This document shows positions 47,524 to 57,534 of a stretch of DNA of 64,000 bases, in pieces; the first letter of the stretch is position 1; each line of letters starts with the position of its first letter. Made by a program: the position numbers and the translations under genes. The DNA comes from Symploca sp. SIO2C1 (GTDB lineage: Bacteria; Cyanobacteriota; Cyanobacteriia; Cyanobacteriales; Coleofasciculaceae). The stretch lies in assembly GCA_010692635.1 (NCBI GenBank), contig JAAHGL010000001.1, forward strand, positions 1 through 64,000. Reading direction: 5' to 3'. Below the pieces are notes generated by a model. It ran no database searches and was not told where the DNA came from. It worked only from the letters and a program-made list of their open reading frames with translations.

Positions 47524-49077
47524 TCAAGAGAATTTGGTGAGGAATCCTAAAAATCGCTTAGTAGTAGCCGTCAGTAGTGTCCGACGATAAGCATCTGCTG
47601 CCTTTTTAATTCCTTCGGCTTGAGTGGGATAGGGATGAATTACACTGGAGAGACCACTGAGTCCTACTTTGTTGACAATTGCTGTAGTAACTTCACTAAT
47701 CATTTCACCAGCATGGCGAGCAACAATTGTTGCTCCCAAAATCTTATCTGAACCTGTCTGATGGTGGATTTTGACAAAACCTTCCTCTTCCCCATCTGCG
47801 ATCGCTCGGTCTACGCTACTAAAAGGTATCTTAATCGTACTGACATCATATCCTTGCTCTTGAGCTTGATATTCATACATCCCCACATGGGCAATTTCTG
47901 GATCGGTATAGGTAGCCCAAGGCATAACTAAATTACTAAGTTTATAGCGTCCTAAGCCAAAGGGAGAAAAGAGAGTATTTTTAATCACAATTCGCGCTGC
48001 TGCGTCAGCTGCATGGGTAAACTTCCAATCCATACAGATATCACCTGCCGCATAAATTTTGGGGTTTGTCGTTTGGAGATGATCATCTACCTTCACCCCT
48101 TTTCGCTGGTCGTATTCTACCCCAACTGTTTCTAAATTCAGACCTTCGACATTCGGAGCTCTGCCTGCACCAATCAAAATCTCATCTACTGTTACCGATT
48201 CTTCCTTACCACTAGAACTCGTATAATAGAGAGTTTTACCTGCTTCAGTCTTCTCCACCCGCTGCATTTTGCAGTCTAGTACTAAGTCGATACCTTCCTG
48301 GATAAAGACATTTTGCACAATTTCTGCGGCATCGGCATCTTCCTTATTTAAAATATGAGAGCCGCGATGGAAGATTACTACTTCAGAGCCTAAACGGTGG
48401 AAAGATTGAGCCAATTCGCAACCAATCGGGCCACCACCAATTACCCCAAGACGCTTGGGACGTTCCGTGAGGGAAAAAACGGTTTCATTAGTAAGAAAAC
48501 CCGCTTCTGCCATCCCATCAATTCGAGGTCTTACTGCCCTAGCACCTGTAGCAATTACTGCTTTTTTAAACCGGAGAGTCTGACCTCCTACTTCTACAGT
48601 ACTATCACTAGAAAAACTACCATTACCTAAGAAAATATGAATACCATAGGTATCTCTAAAGCGCTTAGCAGAATCGTGATGACTAATCCCTGCTCTGAGC
48701 CTACGCATGCGCTCCATCACAGCAGGAAAATCTACCTCAATATTTTCTGGAGGACGAATGCCAAATGCTCCTGCTTCTCTCATTTCGGCAACTACGCGAG
48801 AGGAACGGATTAGACATTTGGAAGGCACGCAACCCACATTCAAACAATCCCCACCCATCAGATGCTTTTCAATTAAAGCAACCTTCAAACCGATGTCCAT
48901 ACCCGCTGCTCCGGCAGCTACCACTAATCCAGCAGTACCAGCACCAATCACTACCAAATCGTAACAATCAACGGGTTTGGGATTGACCCAATCTGGCGGA
49001 TGAACGTAGTTAACCAAGGTCCGGTTATACTCATCCATTGGTGGAACAGTTACTCTCTCGAATGCGGAATTGGACAT
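47524..49077 (-). CDS. FAD-dependent pyridine nucleotide-disulfide oxidoreductase, mercuric-reductase-like
   Basis: The 517-residue protein has the FAD motif DLVVIGAGTAGLVVAAGAA and the redox-active Cys pair GGDCLNVGCVPSKCLIR. A second nucleotide-binding motif is GVIGGGPIGCELAQ. The dimerisation domain ends in a HPYPTQAEGIK stretch. It lacks an N-terminal heavy-metal domain, so mercury is only one possible substrate. It forms an operon with the TVP38-like membrane protein 93 bases upstream. This pairing is recurrent in cyanobacteria. Confidence 0.85.
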   Translation of the reverse strand: MSNSAFERVTVPPMDEYNRTLVNYVHPPDWVNPKPVDCYDLVVIGAGTAGLVVAAGAAGMDIGLKVALIEKHLMGGDCLNVGCVPSKCLIRSSRVVAEMREAGAFGIRPPENIEVDFPAVMERMRRLRAGISHHDSAKRFRDTYGIHIFLGNGSFSSDSTVEVGGQTLRFKKAVIATGARAVRPRIDGMAEAGFLTNETVFSLTERPKRLGVIGGGPIGCELAQSFHRLGSEVVIFHRGSHILNKEDADAAEIVQNVFIQEGIDLVLDCKMQRVEKTEAGKTLYYTSSSGKEESVTVDEILIGAGRAPNVEGLNLETVGVEYDQRKGVKVDDHLQTTNPKIYAAGDICMDWKFTHAADAAARIVIKNTLFSPFGLGRYKLSNLVMPWATYTDPEIAHVGMYEYQAQEQGYDVSTIKIPFSSVDRAIADGEEEGFVKIHHQTGSDKILGATIVARHAGEMISEVTTAIVNKVGLSGLSSVIHPYPTQAEGIKKAADAYRRTLLTATTKRFLGFLTKFS

Positions 49078-49170
49078 AAATCACTCCTGTGCAAATTAAG
49101 AATTAAAAAAAATTTGGTTATTATTTATTGATTCCCGACAAACAACCAACAACTAATAACTAATAACAAA

Positions 49171-49938
49171 TTAGGAAACTGCCTCATCTAAAGCTTTTTT
49201 AGCAACTTTCGTTACATAAATTGTCACAGCTACTGTTGCAATAAAACCAATAATCCGGATTGCCCACTGTACAGCAGCATTAGTAGGTTGATTTCCAGAA
49301 CCAATCATGGCAATATCACCAGCTAGGGAGCCGATGTAAACGTACATTATTGTTCCAGGAATCATACCTAAGGAGCCTATTACATAATCTTTGAGAGAAA
49401 CTCCGGTCAAACCATAGGCGTAGTTTAAGATGTTGAAAGGAAATACAGGAGATAGTCGGGTTAAGAGGACGATTTTTAATCCTTCTCTACCAACAGCTTC
49501 ATCAATTGCTGCGAATTTTTTGTTACCTTCAATTTTTTTAGAAACCCAGTCTCTTGCCATATAACGTCCGACTAAGAAAGCGGCTGTAGCTCCTAGGGTG
49601 GCACCAATGAAAACGCAAAAGGAACCCAAAAATACCCCAAAGAGTACGCCAGCACCTAGAGTTAGGATTGAGCCTGGTAAGAAAGCTACGGTTGCGATGA
49701 TATAGATAACAATCAACATGATTGGTCCAGTAGGACCAAGGTTCTCAATCCACTGTAGGGCATCTAGTAACCATTGTTGGGGATTGAATCCCTGAGCATT
49801 AGCAGATTCTTGAGCCAGGGTAGGGGAATTAGCAAATATAAGGGTGATACCTACTGTCAGCAGTGCTAATCCAGCTAGTCTGGAAAGCTTGAGCAGATTT
49901 TTGGTAGGGAATTTACTCTTGTTCCGTTTGTTTGTCAT
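49171..49938 (-). CDS. TVP38/TMEM64 family (VTT/DedA-like) membrane protein
   Basis: The 255-residue membrane protein has a first hydrophobic segment (LAGLALLTVGITLIFANSP) and the VTT core. That core contains PGSILTLGAGVLFGVFLGS, GATAAFLVGRYMARDW, and LVRLSPVFPFNILNYAYGLT-like text (here LLTRLSPVFPFNILNYAYGL). It is first in an operon with the disulfide reductase. VTT proteins are proposed lipid scramblases or transporters. Role in this pair is unknown. Confidence 0.85.
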   Translation of the reverse strand: MTNKRNKSKFPTKNLLKLSRLAGLALLTVGITLIFANSPTLAQESANAQGFNPQQWLLDALQWIENLGPTGPIMLIVIYIIATVAFLPGSILTLGAGVLFGVFLGSFCVFIGATLGATAAFLVGRYMARDWVSKKIEGNKKFAAIDEAVGREGLKIVLLTRLSPVFPFNILNYAYGLTGVSLKDYVIGSLGMIPGTIMYVYIGSLAGDIAMIGSGNQPTNAAVQWAIRIIGFIATVAVTIYVTKVAKKALDEAVS

Positions 49939-49975
49939 CGCTTGACCTCATTTGATTAAGATTTATAGTTAGTCT

Positions 49976-50085
49976 CTAGTGCAGCGCGGCAAAAGTAACT
50001 GACCAGTTTGAGATCGTTAGAATCCTTACTCTATAAGCATTCTAAATTCTAAATTCTAAATTCTAAATTCCGCGCAGCGGCACTA
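49976..50085 (+). mobile_element. MITE-like element, family III copy
   Basis: Ends CTAGTGCAGCGCGG (from 49976) and CCGCGCAGCGGCACTAG (to 50085) are imperfect inverted repeats with CTAG outermost. Core AATCCTTACTCTATAAGCAT then four TCTAAAT units. Related copies at 23208, 39160 and 47225. Confidence 0.7.
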
Positions 50086-50177
50086 GTTATCATTAGTTGA
50101 TTTGATGGTGTCTATTGTTCCATGCTATGTGCTCACAGCAGTAGCTGTAGCTAAACGAATTTACAGACAAGGGAACA

Positions 50178-50545
50178 AAGCCCAAGTCTTTCAAACGTGG
50201 GATGTAGCGTTGGAGCTTAAAAGCTCCGACGCTATAATAAATACCGAGGCACAGGTAGCTAACCTCTTTAAAAACCTGGCATCGAAAGATGAGAACCTTG
50301 AAAACTGAAGTTATGCGGTTTCGCATGGAAAATAGCTCGTGCGGGTAAAAACTTCAAGCGTCAAGCACGGAGACCGAGATTTTGAACTCCACTGTACGGC
50401 AGGACATGCCGAAACGGGCTCCCTGAAATGGGGGTAAACGCTTGGGCAGATATCGATCTCTGGGCGTTTGGCTTTAGGGCTAAACGTGTAAGTCGGATCG
50501 TTGAACCAAGAATCCCACTGCCTTTAGGCGTGGGAGTGTCAAAAT
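50178..50545 (+). mobile_element. Non-autonomous IS200/IS605 derivative (tnpB deleted)
   Basis: The left part (AAAGCCCAAGTCTTTCAAAC then GTGGGATGTAGCG) is like the left end at about 258-293, next to the intact tnpB start. The right part ends AGAATCCCACTGCCTTTAGG then CGTGGGAGTGTCAA, a hairpin end of the IS200/IS605 type. Just before it the frame reads GVNAWADIDLWAF, like the C-terminus of TnpB (G-x-NA-x-GD). The centre of tnpB is missing. The remaining 3' segment is where the guide omega-RNA would be encoded. Boundaries are estimates. Confidence 0.55.
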
Positions 50546-50811
50546 GTGACATAAATTACCACCCAGTAAATTTTTATACTATTCTCATTGTTCACCTCAA
50601 AGGTGAAGAAATCTGGTTATTCTGCTGAATTTTTTTTGCAATAATTTCACGATTAACTGATGCTTTTTTCAGGAAAAACTCAGTTTTGTGAATTACTATT
50701 AGCCATTTTTGGTTATTTTTAATAACTGTCCAGCATTTTCTCCGATTATCCCGCTTATCCGCTGCTACAAATTTGCGATCGCAAATCGGTTAAGCTCATC
50801 CCACGACTAAA

Positions 50812-50935
50812 GTAAGTGGGATTTCCTAGCTAAGTATCCAAAAATTATAAGTTCTCTCTTCTCCCTCAGCTCCCTCAGCTCCCCCAGTTCCCCACCCTTT
50901 TTTTCGCTCACCCTCCTCCAACCCCTTGAAGGAGT
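50812..50935 (-). repeat. Dispersed repeat with GGGAGCTGA units, inverted copy
   Basis: Reverse complement of the block at 22921-23043, including the outer CTAGCTAAGTATCCAAAAAT, the CTCCCTCAGCTCCC run and the end ACCCTTTTTTTCGCTCACCC. The rest of 50936-51759 has no supported gene. Confidence 0.65.
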
Positions 50936-51518
50936 TGGCTTGGCTTTCCCGTCGCTTTTTGTGAGCTTCTGCATGTTGTTGCAACCTTAGCAGGGAAGAA
51001 AAAATGCTGAATGATGGTCAAGGGGATAAGCTGTTGTGCATTTAAATTATTAATTAGTACTGACGCACGGAGCGGCAACGCGGAGATTTAGACGAAGTAG
51101 TTGAAATGCGTCTTAGCTTAGTGCATGGGGATTTAGTATGAGAGATATCTTTTTTCTTGGATTTTACTAATATACAATTTAAAAGCACAACAAGTTAACT
51201 GTGGAGAAAAAATTAAAAAATCTATATCAACTAGAACTCATATTTCCCCCTATTCTAGATCTAGAGATGATTGCTGGGAGTACTCGAAGATTCAATCTAA
51301 ACTCGGCGATCGCTCAGCTCTGTCACTTTTTCCAGAACAATGCGACCTGATTTTAATGTCCCCATAATTTGCGAACAAAGGGATGCTTTCTTGAGCAATT
51401 GCATCGCAAAACTTTACCAACAATACCTTGACGCAGTGGTTCTCACTCAGATAATCTTGCCTTCAGAACTTCTAGATCAACTACAATGAGAGTTAGGATA
51501 TTTCAATCGCTGAAATCC

Positions 51519-51540
51519 ACAAGGGGCTTAAGCCCCTTGT
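51519..51540. repeat. 22-base perfect palindrome
   Basis: ACAAGGGGCTT then AAGCCCCTTGT, about 220 bases before the large lectin-like gene. It may act as a terminator or be a dispersed palindrome. No T-run follows. Confidence 0.75.
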
Positions 51541-51759
51541 CCTAATTTAAGTGAGGTTATCCATATATATTATGGAGAATATTTAAGTTAAATGTTTCAA
51601 ATTATGAGCAGCTTAATAAACTGAATTGAAAGACTAGAGTTATTGGTATCGCTGGAAGTAAAACCTTCCCAGACCAACAGATAGTAAAATCTTTGCTCAA
51701 GCCTAATTTGGGCGTAATTGTCAGAATTTTAGCATTTATTAACACTTAGGAACTTCATC

Positions 51760-54700
51760 ATGGCTGCTTCCCCTCAATCAGTACTTACATTCAATGGAAC
51801 CAGTGATTACATCAGTGTTCCTGATAGTTCTAGTTTACAAATTTCAGCTTACACAGTAGAAGCCTGGATTAAGCCCGCTGGTAAACCCAATGAAGTTTGG
51901 AAAGGCATCGTAGGCAAACCAGGTCGGAATTACAATATCTGGATACACAATACTGGATATGTACACCACCGTTTTCATACGAAAGCAAGCACTAATTCTG
52001 GGATACCCAACACCGCAAGAAGTTCCATAAAATGGAATAAATGGAGTCATGTGGCCATTACAAACGATGGTAAGACGGCTAAGACTTATATTAATGGTCA
52101 GTTGAAAAAACAAGGGCCGACAGGAGGAGCCTTAATTGTTGATAAAACTCCCCTGTATGTAGCTCGTCGATTAGATCAGGAAAGCGGCAATTATTTTAAA
52201 GGTCAGATTGCTGATATTCGGGTTTGGGATCAAGTTCGTTCCCCAGATGAAATTAAAAACTTGATGGGACAAAGACTCAAGGGAGATGAAGCTGGATTGG
52301 TTGGCTATTGGCCGTTAAATGAAGGGAGCGGTACGACGGCAACGGATCTGACAGGGAATGGTAACCAAGGAACTATTCATGGAGGAACTTGGAAGGAGGA
52401 GGAACTCGACTTTATTACACCTGTTTCTTCTACAGATCAATCTTCAGAGACTGAGTTGATCGCAATCCAAGCCCATAATGGTCAATACCTCTGTGCCGAA
52501 GGAGGGGGTGGTGGCTCCCTTGTTGCTGATCGAGACAAGATTGATGTGTGGGAAACCTTTAGGTTGCATCAATTAGGAGATGGAAAAGTAGCAATCCAAG
52601 CCCATAATGGTCAATACCTTTGTGCCGAAGGAGGGGGTGGTGGCTCCCTTATTGCTGATCGAGACAAGATTGATGTGTGGGAAACCTTTAGGTTGCATCA
52701 ATTAGGAGATGGAAAAGTAGCACTCCAAGTCCATAATGGTCAATACCTTTGTGCCGAAGGAGGGGGGGGCGGCTCCCTTGTTGCTAATCGAGACAAAATT
52801 CAAGATTGGGAGACTTTTGTCTTGAAAACAATGGCAGAAACTGTTCCGCAATCCGCACAGTCAGTACCTACATTTGATGGTAAAGATGATTATATTGAGG
52901 TTCCTTACAAATCGGAACTTAATCCCGCCCAGTTTACCCTATCCTGTTGGGTGAAAGTAGCAGGAGGACAGGGAAAATGGCGATCGCCCGTTACCTCTAG
53001 GAATGGTAAAGGAAGATATGAAGGATACAAACTTTATGCCGGAACAAACAATAAATGGCAGTTTTGGACAGGAGATGGTAAGCGTTGGGTAAACCTAACT
53101 GGCTCAAATGTAGTTCTCAATACTTGGACTCATATAGCTGCGACCTATGATGGTAGCAAGATGAGACTTTACATTAACGGAGAACCAGTAGGTACTCCAG
53201 TCCAATCCAAGATTAATCTCAATACAACCTATCCTTTACGCATTGGTGCAGGAAAAACCGAAGGCAATCCAGGCTTTTTCTTTAATGGTGAAATCACTGA
53301 AGTACGTTTGTGGAATCGAGTCCATTCCCAAGACGAAATCAAACAATTGATGAACCAGCGGCTCAAGGGAGATGAACCAGGATTAGTCGGTTACTGGCCG
53401 CTGAATGAAGGTACTGGTACAACCGTTGCTGACAAAACCAATCATGAGAACTCAGGAACTCTTCATGGTGCAACTTGGAAGGAGGAGGAATTAGACTTAA
53501 GCACATCCGATTCCTCCAAAGAAGAGACACAAACAAAAGAACTCCAGCCTGCTCTTACCTTTGATGGCAAAGACGACTATATCTCCATTGCTCTGAACGA
53601 ACCAGAAACCGAAGTAACTCACGAATTTTGGTTTAAAACTGATTCTCCCAATTGTGGTTTCTTTTCCGTCGTCATCGGTAACAATTGGGGATACCATGAC
53701 CGCCATCTCTATCTGAGTGGTGGTAACATTAAGACTCGCATTTGGAGCAACGAAGTCATCTCCAGCTCCAATCTGAAGCTAGCTGATAATAAATGGCATC
53801 ACCTAGCGCATGTTTTTGGCTCCTCTGTTGGTGGTCAAAAAATATATATTGATGGTGAATTAGTTGCTAGTGGCTCCAAACATACGTCTGACGCTAACAA
53901 GCAAGATACAATTTGGATTGGCTACTCCGTCGATGCTCAGAAGAAGTATTGTCAAGGCCAAATTACCGATGTCCGTATTTGGAAGATTGCTCGTTCTCCA
54001 GAAGAAATCAAGCAATCGATGAACCACCGACTCAGGGGAGATGAGGAAGGATTACTCGGTTATTGGCCCCTCAATGAAGGCAGTGGTGCGATAGCGACGG
54101 ATAAGACAAGCAATGGCAACCAAGGCACTATTTATGGAGCCGGTACATGGAAGAAAGAGGGAGGAGGTACATGGAAGCAGGAGGAAATCGATTTTCTCCA
54201 ACCAGCTCCCCCCAAAGAGCAATCCCCAGAAACCAGTTCCGAAGGTGAGAGCGAACAGTCTCAGAAACCCGAAGAAGCAGGAGAACTGCTCAAACTCGGA
54301 CCAAAAGGTAGCTCGATTAAGGGAACATCTTTTGAGATTTACCCCAAAGAAGAGGTATCCCAATCAAAGATTACCAGTATTAGTGTTGGGCATGCTTGGG
54401 CGATCGACAATCTTCAAGTCAAATATAAATCACCTAATTCTGATTCAGTTTTGCAGTGTAAAGAAGTTCCGAACCAATCTGGGGAGGAATTTACCCTGGA
54501 AGCAGGAGATTATCTAACAAAGATTTCAGGAAGTTGGGGAAGGCAAGCTCCTGATTATCCCAAAGAAGAAATTATCACCCTCCAGTTTCATACTCATAAA
54601 GGGGTTACCTCTAAAGTTTTTGGTGGCGGGAGTGGCAAACAGCAAGTAGAACCTTTCACCTTGGAAGCGCCTGAAGGTCAAGCAATTATTGGCTTCTTCG

Positions 54701-56676
54701 GTATTCATGGGGGGCGTCAGGATATCTTGACTTCCTTGGGAATTTATCTCAAACCTGTTGAGGAACCTGCACCAGCTCCACCCAAACCAGAAACTACTGA
54801 TTCCCAGTCAGCTCTGATGTTTGATGGGGTTGATGATTATGTCAGCTTGCCGATTAGTAGTATTCCCGAAGGCAAGGAAATTACTATTAGTTTCTGGGCT
54901 AAGGGTGGGACATCTTTACCTAAACAGAACTCCGTGTTTTTTGCCAATGCCAATCCGGATTTCGATCCAGGAAAAGGCAGAATTGTTAATATCCATTTAC
55001 CTTGGAGCGACAGCACTATTTATTTTGATTGTGGCTCGGATGGTAAAACATACAATCGGATCAATAAAGCTGCCAAGGCAGAAGATTTTAAGGATAAATG
55101 GACTTATTGGGCATTTACCCTGGATGCCAACACCGGAAAAATGGCGATTTATCTCAATGGAGAGCTGTGGTGTGAAGGTAATCAAAAAACCCTATCGATT
55201 CCCAAAGCAGCTGAGGTGAAATTAGGAAGTGCTTATGGCTTTTATCATGGCTCACTTAGTGATGTCAGGGTTTGGGATAAAGCGCTAACTCCAGCTGAAG
55301 TGAAAGAGACAATGTCTGTTCGCTTAACAGGTAAAGAGCCAGGATTGGTTAGCTATTGGCCATTAGATGAAGGGACAGGCACTACACTAACTGATCTGAC
55401 CAGTAATGGCAATCATGGCACAATTCATGGTGCCACTTGGGAGGAGGATAAACTCGACTTTATTACACCTGCTTCCCCTGAAGAATCAGCTACTACTGAC
55501 AAAGAACAACCAGCTACTACCGACAAAGAACAAACAACTACCGACAAAGAACAACCAGCTACTACCGACAAAGAACAAACAACTACCGACAAAGAACAAC
55601 CAGCTACTACTGACAAAGAACAACCAGCTACTACTGACAAAGAACAACCAGCTACTACCGACAAAGAACAACCAGCTACTACCGACAAAGAACAACCAGC
55701 TCCCCCCAAACAAGAAGTAACTACTGACAAAGAACAACCAGCTACTACCGACAAAGAACCAGCTACTACTGACAAAGAACCAGCTACTACCGACAAAGAA
55801 CCAGCTACTACCGACAAAGAACAACTTCCGTCCGTCCTTACGTTTGACGGCAAGGATGATTTTATCGACTGTGGAAGTGGAATCAATCTCACCAACACGA
55901 GCTTTACGATCGAGTTTTGGGCAAAACGCAAGATAACCGGTAAATGGCATATGATCGTCTTTCAAGGTGACCAGAAAAAGCATCACGGCTTACACATTGG
56001 ATTTCGTGACAGCGATGTCTTTACCTTGGCTTTCTACGGTGATGATCTCAATACAGGTAAGTTTACAGATACCGATTGGCATCACTGGAGCTGTGTTTAT
56101 GATGTTGATCGCCAGCAACAAATCATTTACCGTGATGGACAATTGGAAGCCTGCCGCCAGCCAGCAAACTACGAGGGGACGGGAAATTTTTACATCGGTG
56201 CTCTCAAAGGAACCAGTGCTTTTTTTGAGGGACAATTAGCCGATTTGCGAATTTGGCAAGAGGTTCGCACTCCCCAAGAAATTCAACATGGCATGAACTC
56301 CCGCCTTACCGGAAACGAGTCAGGATTGATAGCATATTGGTCTTTAGATGAAGGCGAAGGTACTACCATCACAGACAAGACAGGTAACGGTAACGACGGT
56401 ACGATTACTGGAGCAGTTTGGGAACAGATGGAGATTCCCTTTGAAGATGCAGAGCCCTCCTCAAAAGGGAACATAGTGATTACCTTGAATGGTAAGCAAG
56501 AATATATAGAGATTCCATCTGATTCAACCCTAGATCTGCTCGACAAGTTGATTATCAGATTTCAATCGGGAGCAGCTCGTATTAAGAAAGACTCAATCAA
56601 GATTAAAATGAAAACCTCTAAGTCAAAGAAAAAACCATCCCGAAAGCGTAAGCCTCGCAAAAATATCTTCCTGTAG
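51760..56676 (+). CDS. Giant LamG/fascin-like/jacalin-like lectin mosaic
   Basis: The 1638-residue protein has no signal peptide or membrane segment. In order: LamG/concanavalin-like domain (about 1-220, FNGTSDYISVPDSSSLQ, end EGSGTTATDLTGNGNQGTIH). Next are three near-identical units of about 42 residues (IQAHNGQYLCAEGGGGGSL with an AlaAsp-Arg-Asp-Lys-Ile tail, about 235-360) of fascin/beta-trefoil type, then two more LamG (about 370-600, 610-815). A jacalin-like domain follows (about 860-1000, with GSSIKGTSFEIYP and ITSISVGHAWAIDN), then LamG 4 (about 1020-1240). A linker with fourteen TTDKE units (about 1245-1360) leads to LamG 5 (about 1365-1570) and a basic tail rich in Lys/Arg. Probably carbohydrate-binding. 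Its cell location is unclear. Confidence 0.85.
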   Translation: MAASPQSVLTFNGTSDYISVPDSSSLQISAYTVEAWIKPAGKPNEVWKGIVGKPGRNYNIWIHNTGYVHHRFHTKASTNSGIPNTARSSIKWNKWSHVAITNDGKTAKTYINGQLKKQGPTGGALIVDKTPLYVARRLDQESGNYFKGQIADIRVWDQVRSPDEIKNLMGQRLKGDEAGLVGYWPLNEGSGTTATDLTGNGNQGTIHGGTWKEEELDFITPVSSTDQSSETELIAIQAHNGQYLCAEGGGGGSLVADRDKIDVWETFRLHQLGDGKVAIQAHNGQYLCAEGGGGGSLIADRDKIDVWETFRLHQLGDGKVALQVHNGQYLCAEGGGGGSLVANRDKIQDWETFVLKTMAETVPQSAQSVPTFDGKDDYIEVPYKSELNPAQFTLSCWVKVAGGQGKWRSPVTSRNGKGRYEGYKLYAGTNNKWQFWTGDGKRWVNLTGSNVVLNTWTHIAATYDGSKMRLYINGEPVGTPVQSKINLNTTYPLRIGAGKTEGNPGFFFNGEITEVRLWNRVHSQDEIKQLMNQRLKGDEPGLVGYWPLNEGTGTTVADKTNHENSGTLHGATWKEEELDLSTSDSSKEETQTKELQPALTFDGKDDYISIALNEPETEVTHEFWFKTDSPNCGFFSVVIGNNWGYHDRHLYLSGGNIKTRIWSNEVISSSNLKLADNKWHHLAHVFGSSVGGQKIYIDGELVASGSKHTSDANKQDTIWIGYSVDAQKKYCQGQITDVRIWKIARSPEEIKQSMNHRLRGDEEGLLGYWPLNEGSGAIATDKTSNGNQGTIYGAGTWKKEGGGTWKQEEIDFLQPAPPKEQSPETSSEGESEQSQKPEEAGELLKLGPKGSSIKGTSFEIYPKEEVSQSKITSISVGHAWAIDNLQVKYKSPNSDSVLQCKEVPNQSGEEFTLEAGDYLTKISGSWGRQAPDYPKEEIITLQFHTHKGVTSKVFGGGSGKQQVEPFTLEAPEGQAIIGFFGIHGGRQDILTSLGIYLKPVEEPAPAPPKPETTDSQSALMFDGVDDYVSLPISSIPEGKEITISFWAKGGTSLPKQNSVFFANANPDFDPGKGRIVNIHLPWSDSTIYFDCGSDGKTYNRINKAAKAEDFKDKWTYWAFTLDANTGKMAIYLNGELWCEGNQKTLSIPKAAEVKLGSAYGFYHGSLSDVRVWDKALTPAEVKETMSVRLTGKEPGLVSYWPLDEGTGTTLTDLTSNGNHGTIHGATWEEDKLDFITPASPEESATTDKEQPATTDKEQTTTDKEQPATTDKEQTTTDKEQPATTDKEQPATTDKEQPATTDKEQPATTDKEQPAPPKQEVTTDKEQPATTDKEPATTDKEPATTDKEPATTDKEQLPSVLTFDGKDDFIDCGSGINLTNTSFTIEFWAKRKITGKWHMIVFQGDQKKHHGLHIGFRDSDVFTLAFYGDDLNTGKFTDTDWHHWSCVYDVDRQQQIIYRDGQLEACRQPANYEGTGNFYIGALKGTSAFFEGQLADLRIWQEVRTPQEIQHGMNSRLTGNESGLIAYWSLDEGEGTTITDKTGNGNDGTITGAVWEQMEIPFEDAEPSSKGNIVITLNGKQEYIEIPSDSTLDLLDKLIIRFQSGAARIKKDSIKIKMKTSKSKKKPSRKRKPRKNIFL

Positions 56677-56702
56677 GTTCGGTAAATCTGTTATATCCTA
56701 CT

Positions 56703-56831
56703 GGCGTGGCACAGCTAAAATGAGGGAATAAGTAGGTTGGGTGGAGCGATAGCGTAACCCAACGCTGGAGGATATTTCGTTGGGTTTCACTTCGTTCCAC
56801 CCAACCTACAATTTTAGTCGTGCCACGGCAC
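56703..56831. repeat. Inverted pair of the TAGGTTGGGTGGAACGAAGTG repeat type
   Basis: Left arm GTAGGTTGGGTGGAGCGATA and right arm TTCGTTCCACCCAACCTACA, both joined to CGTGGCAC...GTGCCACG outer sequences, form a large inverted repeat after the lectin gene. A single arm of the same repeat is at 26150-26215. Known as a common dispersed repeat in bacteria. Confidence 0.7.
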
Positions 56832-56836
56832 TACAT

Positions 56837-56866
56837 TGTAGAGACGTCCCATGGGACGTCTCTACA
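56837..56866. repeat. 30-base perfect palindrome
   Basis: TGTAGAGACGTCCCA then TGGGACGTCTCTACA. A diverged version is at 26461-26490. It lies just before the stop of the convergent gene 56884-57534 and could terminate it. Confidence 0.85.
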
Positions 56867-56883
56867 GCGTTTGCGCTGCTTGC

Positions 56884-57534
56884 TCAAAACTCTGATTTAC
56901 CGCGCATTAAAGACTTGAGAGACTTGCGCTTACGCAAATCCATTATCTCCGCGAGACTTTCTGGTTTACTATCTAGGGGATGGTTATCCTCCGGCGATAA
57001 TACTGTTACCTGAGTTTGTTGGATATTGGGTGGAATATTGGGTTGAGTATTGTGTGGGATATTAGGCGGTATATTTTGCTTGGGTTTGGGTTGGGTTTGG
57101 GCAGAAGTAACTGGCTGTGGTGTCTTGGCAGCAGTTGGACGGCGTCTTTTGGGAGGGAAACTTCTTTGTTGGTGAACGATTTTACCTGATTTTGGTCGCT
57201 TGGAGAATCGACGGCGCTGGGTTGATCTTCTCAGAGCGTTGGTGACTAGTAGGGAACCACCAGCACAACCTAGAACAACTGCACTAAACAATGGTAAAGA
57301 CCAATCCCTTTCTTTGGGGGATTCTTGTATTTGTGTTGGAGCTGGTGTTGATAATGGTTCTTCTTCTTCAATTGAACCGGGGTTAAGTAAGCCGATAGTC
57401 GCTACAGTACCTACTGCAAGTAGTATTCCCCACAGCCCACCCCAAAAAGCAAAGGGATGTTTTTGGAGCAGCTTGTGGAAATGCGCTAGGGCATACTGCT
57501 GTTCAGGAAAATTATCAGATGATGATTGGAGCAT
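56884..57534 (-). CDS. Two-span membrane protein with basic Pro/Gln tail, unknown
   Basis: The 216-residue protein has two hydrophobic segments (FAFWGGLWGILLAVGTVATIGL; LPLFSAVVLGCAGGSLLVTN) flanking an acidic loop. A basic region follows (RRSTQRRRFSKRPKSG, then KRRRPTAAKTPQPV), then NIPPNIP-type repeats and a conserved-looking LAEIMDLRKRKSLKSLMRGK end. The topology and short C-terminal motif are common in cyanobacterial unknowns. No function assigned. Confidence 0.5.
   Translation of the reverse strand: MLQSSSDNFPEQQYALAHFHKLLQKHPFAFWGGLWGILLAVGTVATIGLLNPGSIEEEEPLSTPAPTQIQESPKERDWSLPLFSAVVLGCAGGSLLVTNALRRSTQRRRFSKRPKSGKIVHQQRSFPPKRRRPTAAKTPQPVTSAQTQPKPKQNIPPNIPHNTQPNIPPNIQQTQVTVLSPEDNHPLDSKPESLAEIMDLRKRKSLKSLMRGKSEF

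Noticed and set aside
49939-50330. Open frames 50102-50308 and 50093-50326 as small genes
   Set aside because: They span a family III element end and the IS200/IS605-like left end; no domain recognised.
55500-55820. Linker repeat considered as a CRISPR array
   Set aside because: The repeats are in frame, contiguous and coding (TTDKE), without unique spacers.
55425-55986. Minus-strand open frames with VVAGCSLS and FFVGSSW repeats
   Set aside because: Antisense of the TTDKE linker repeat of the lectin-like protein.
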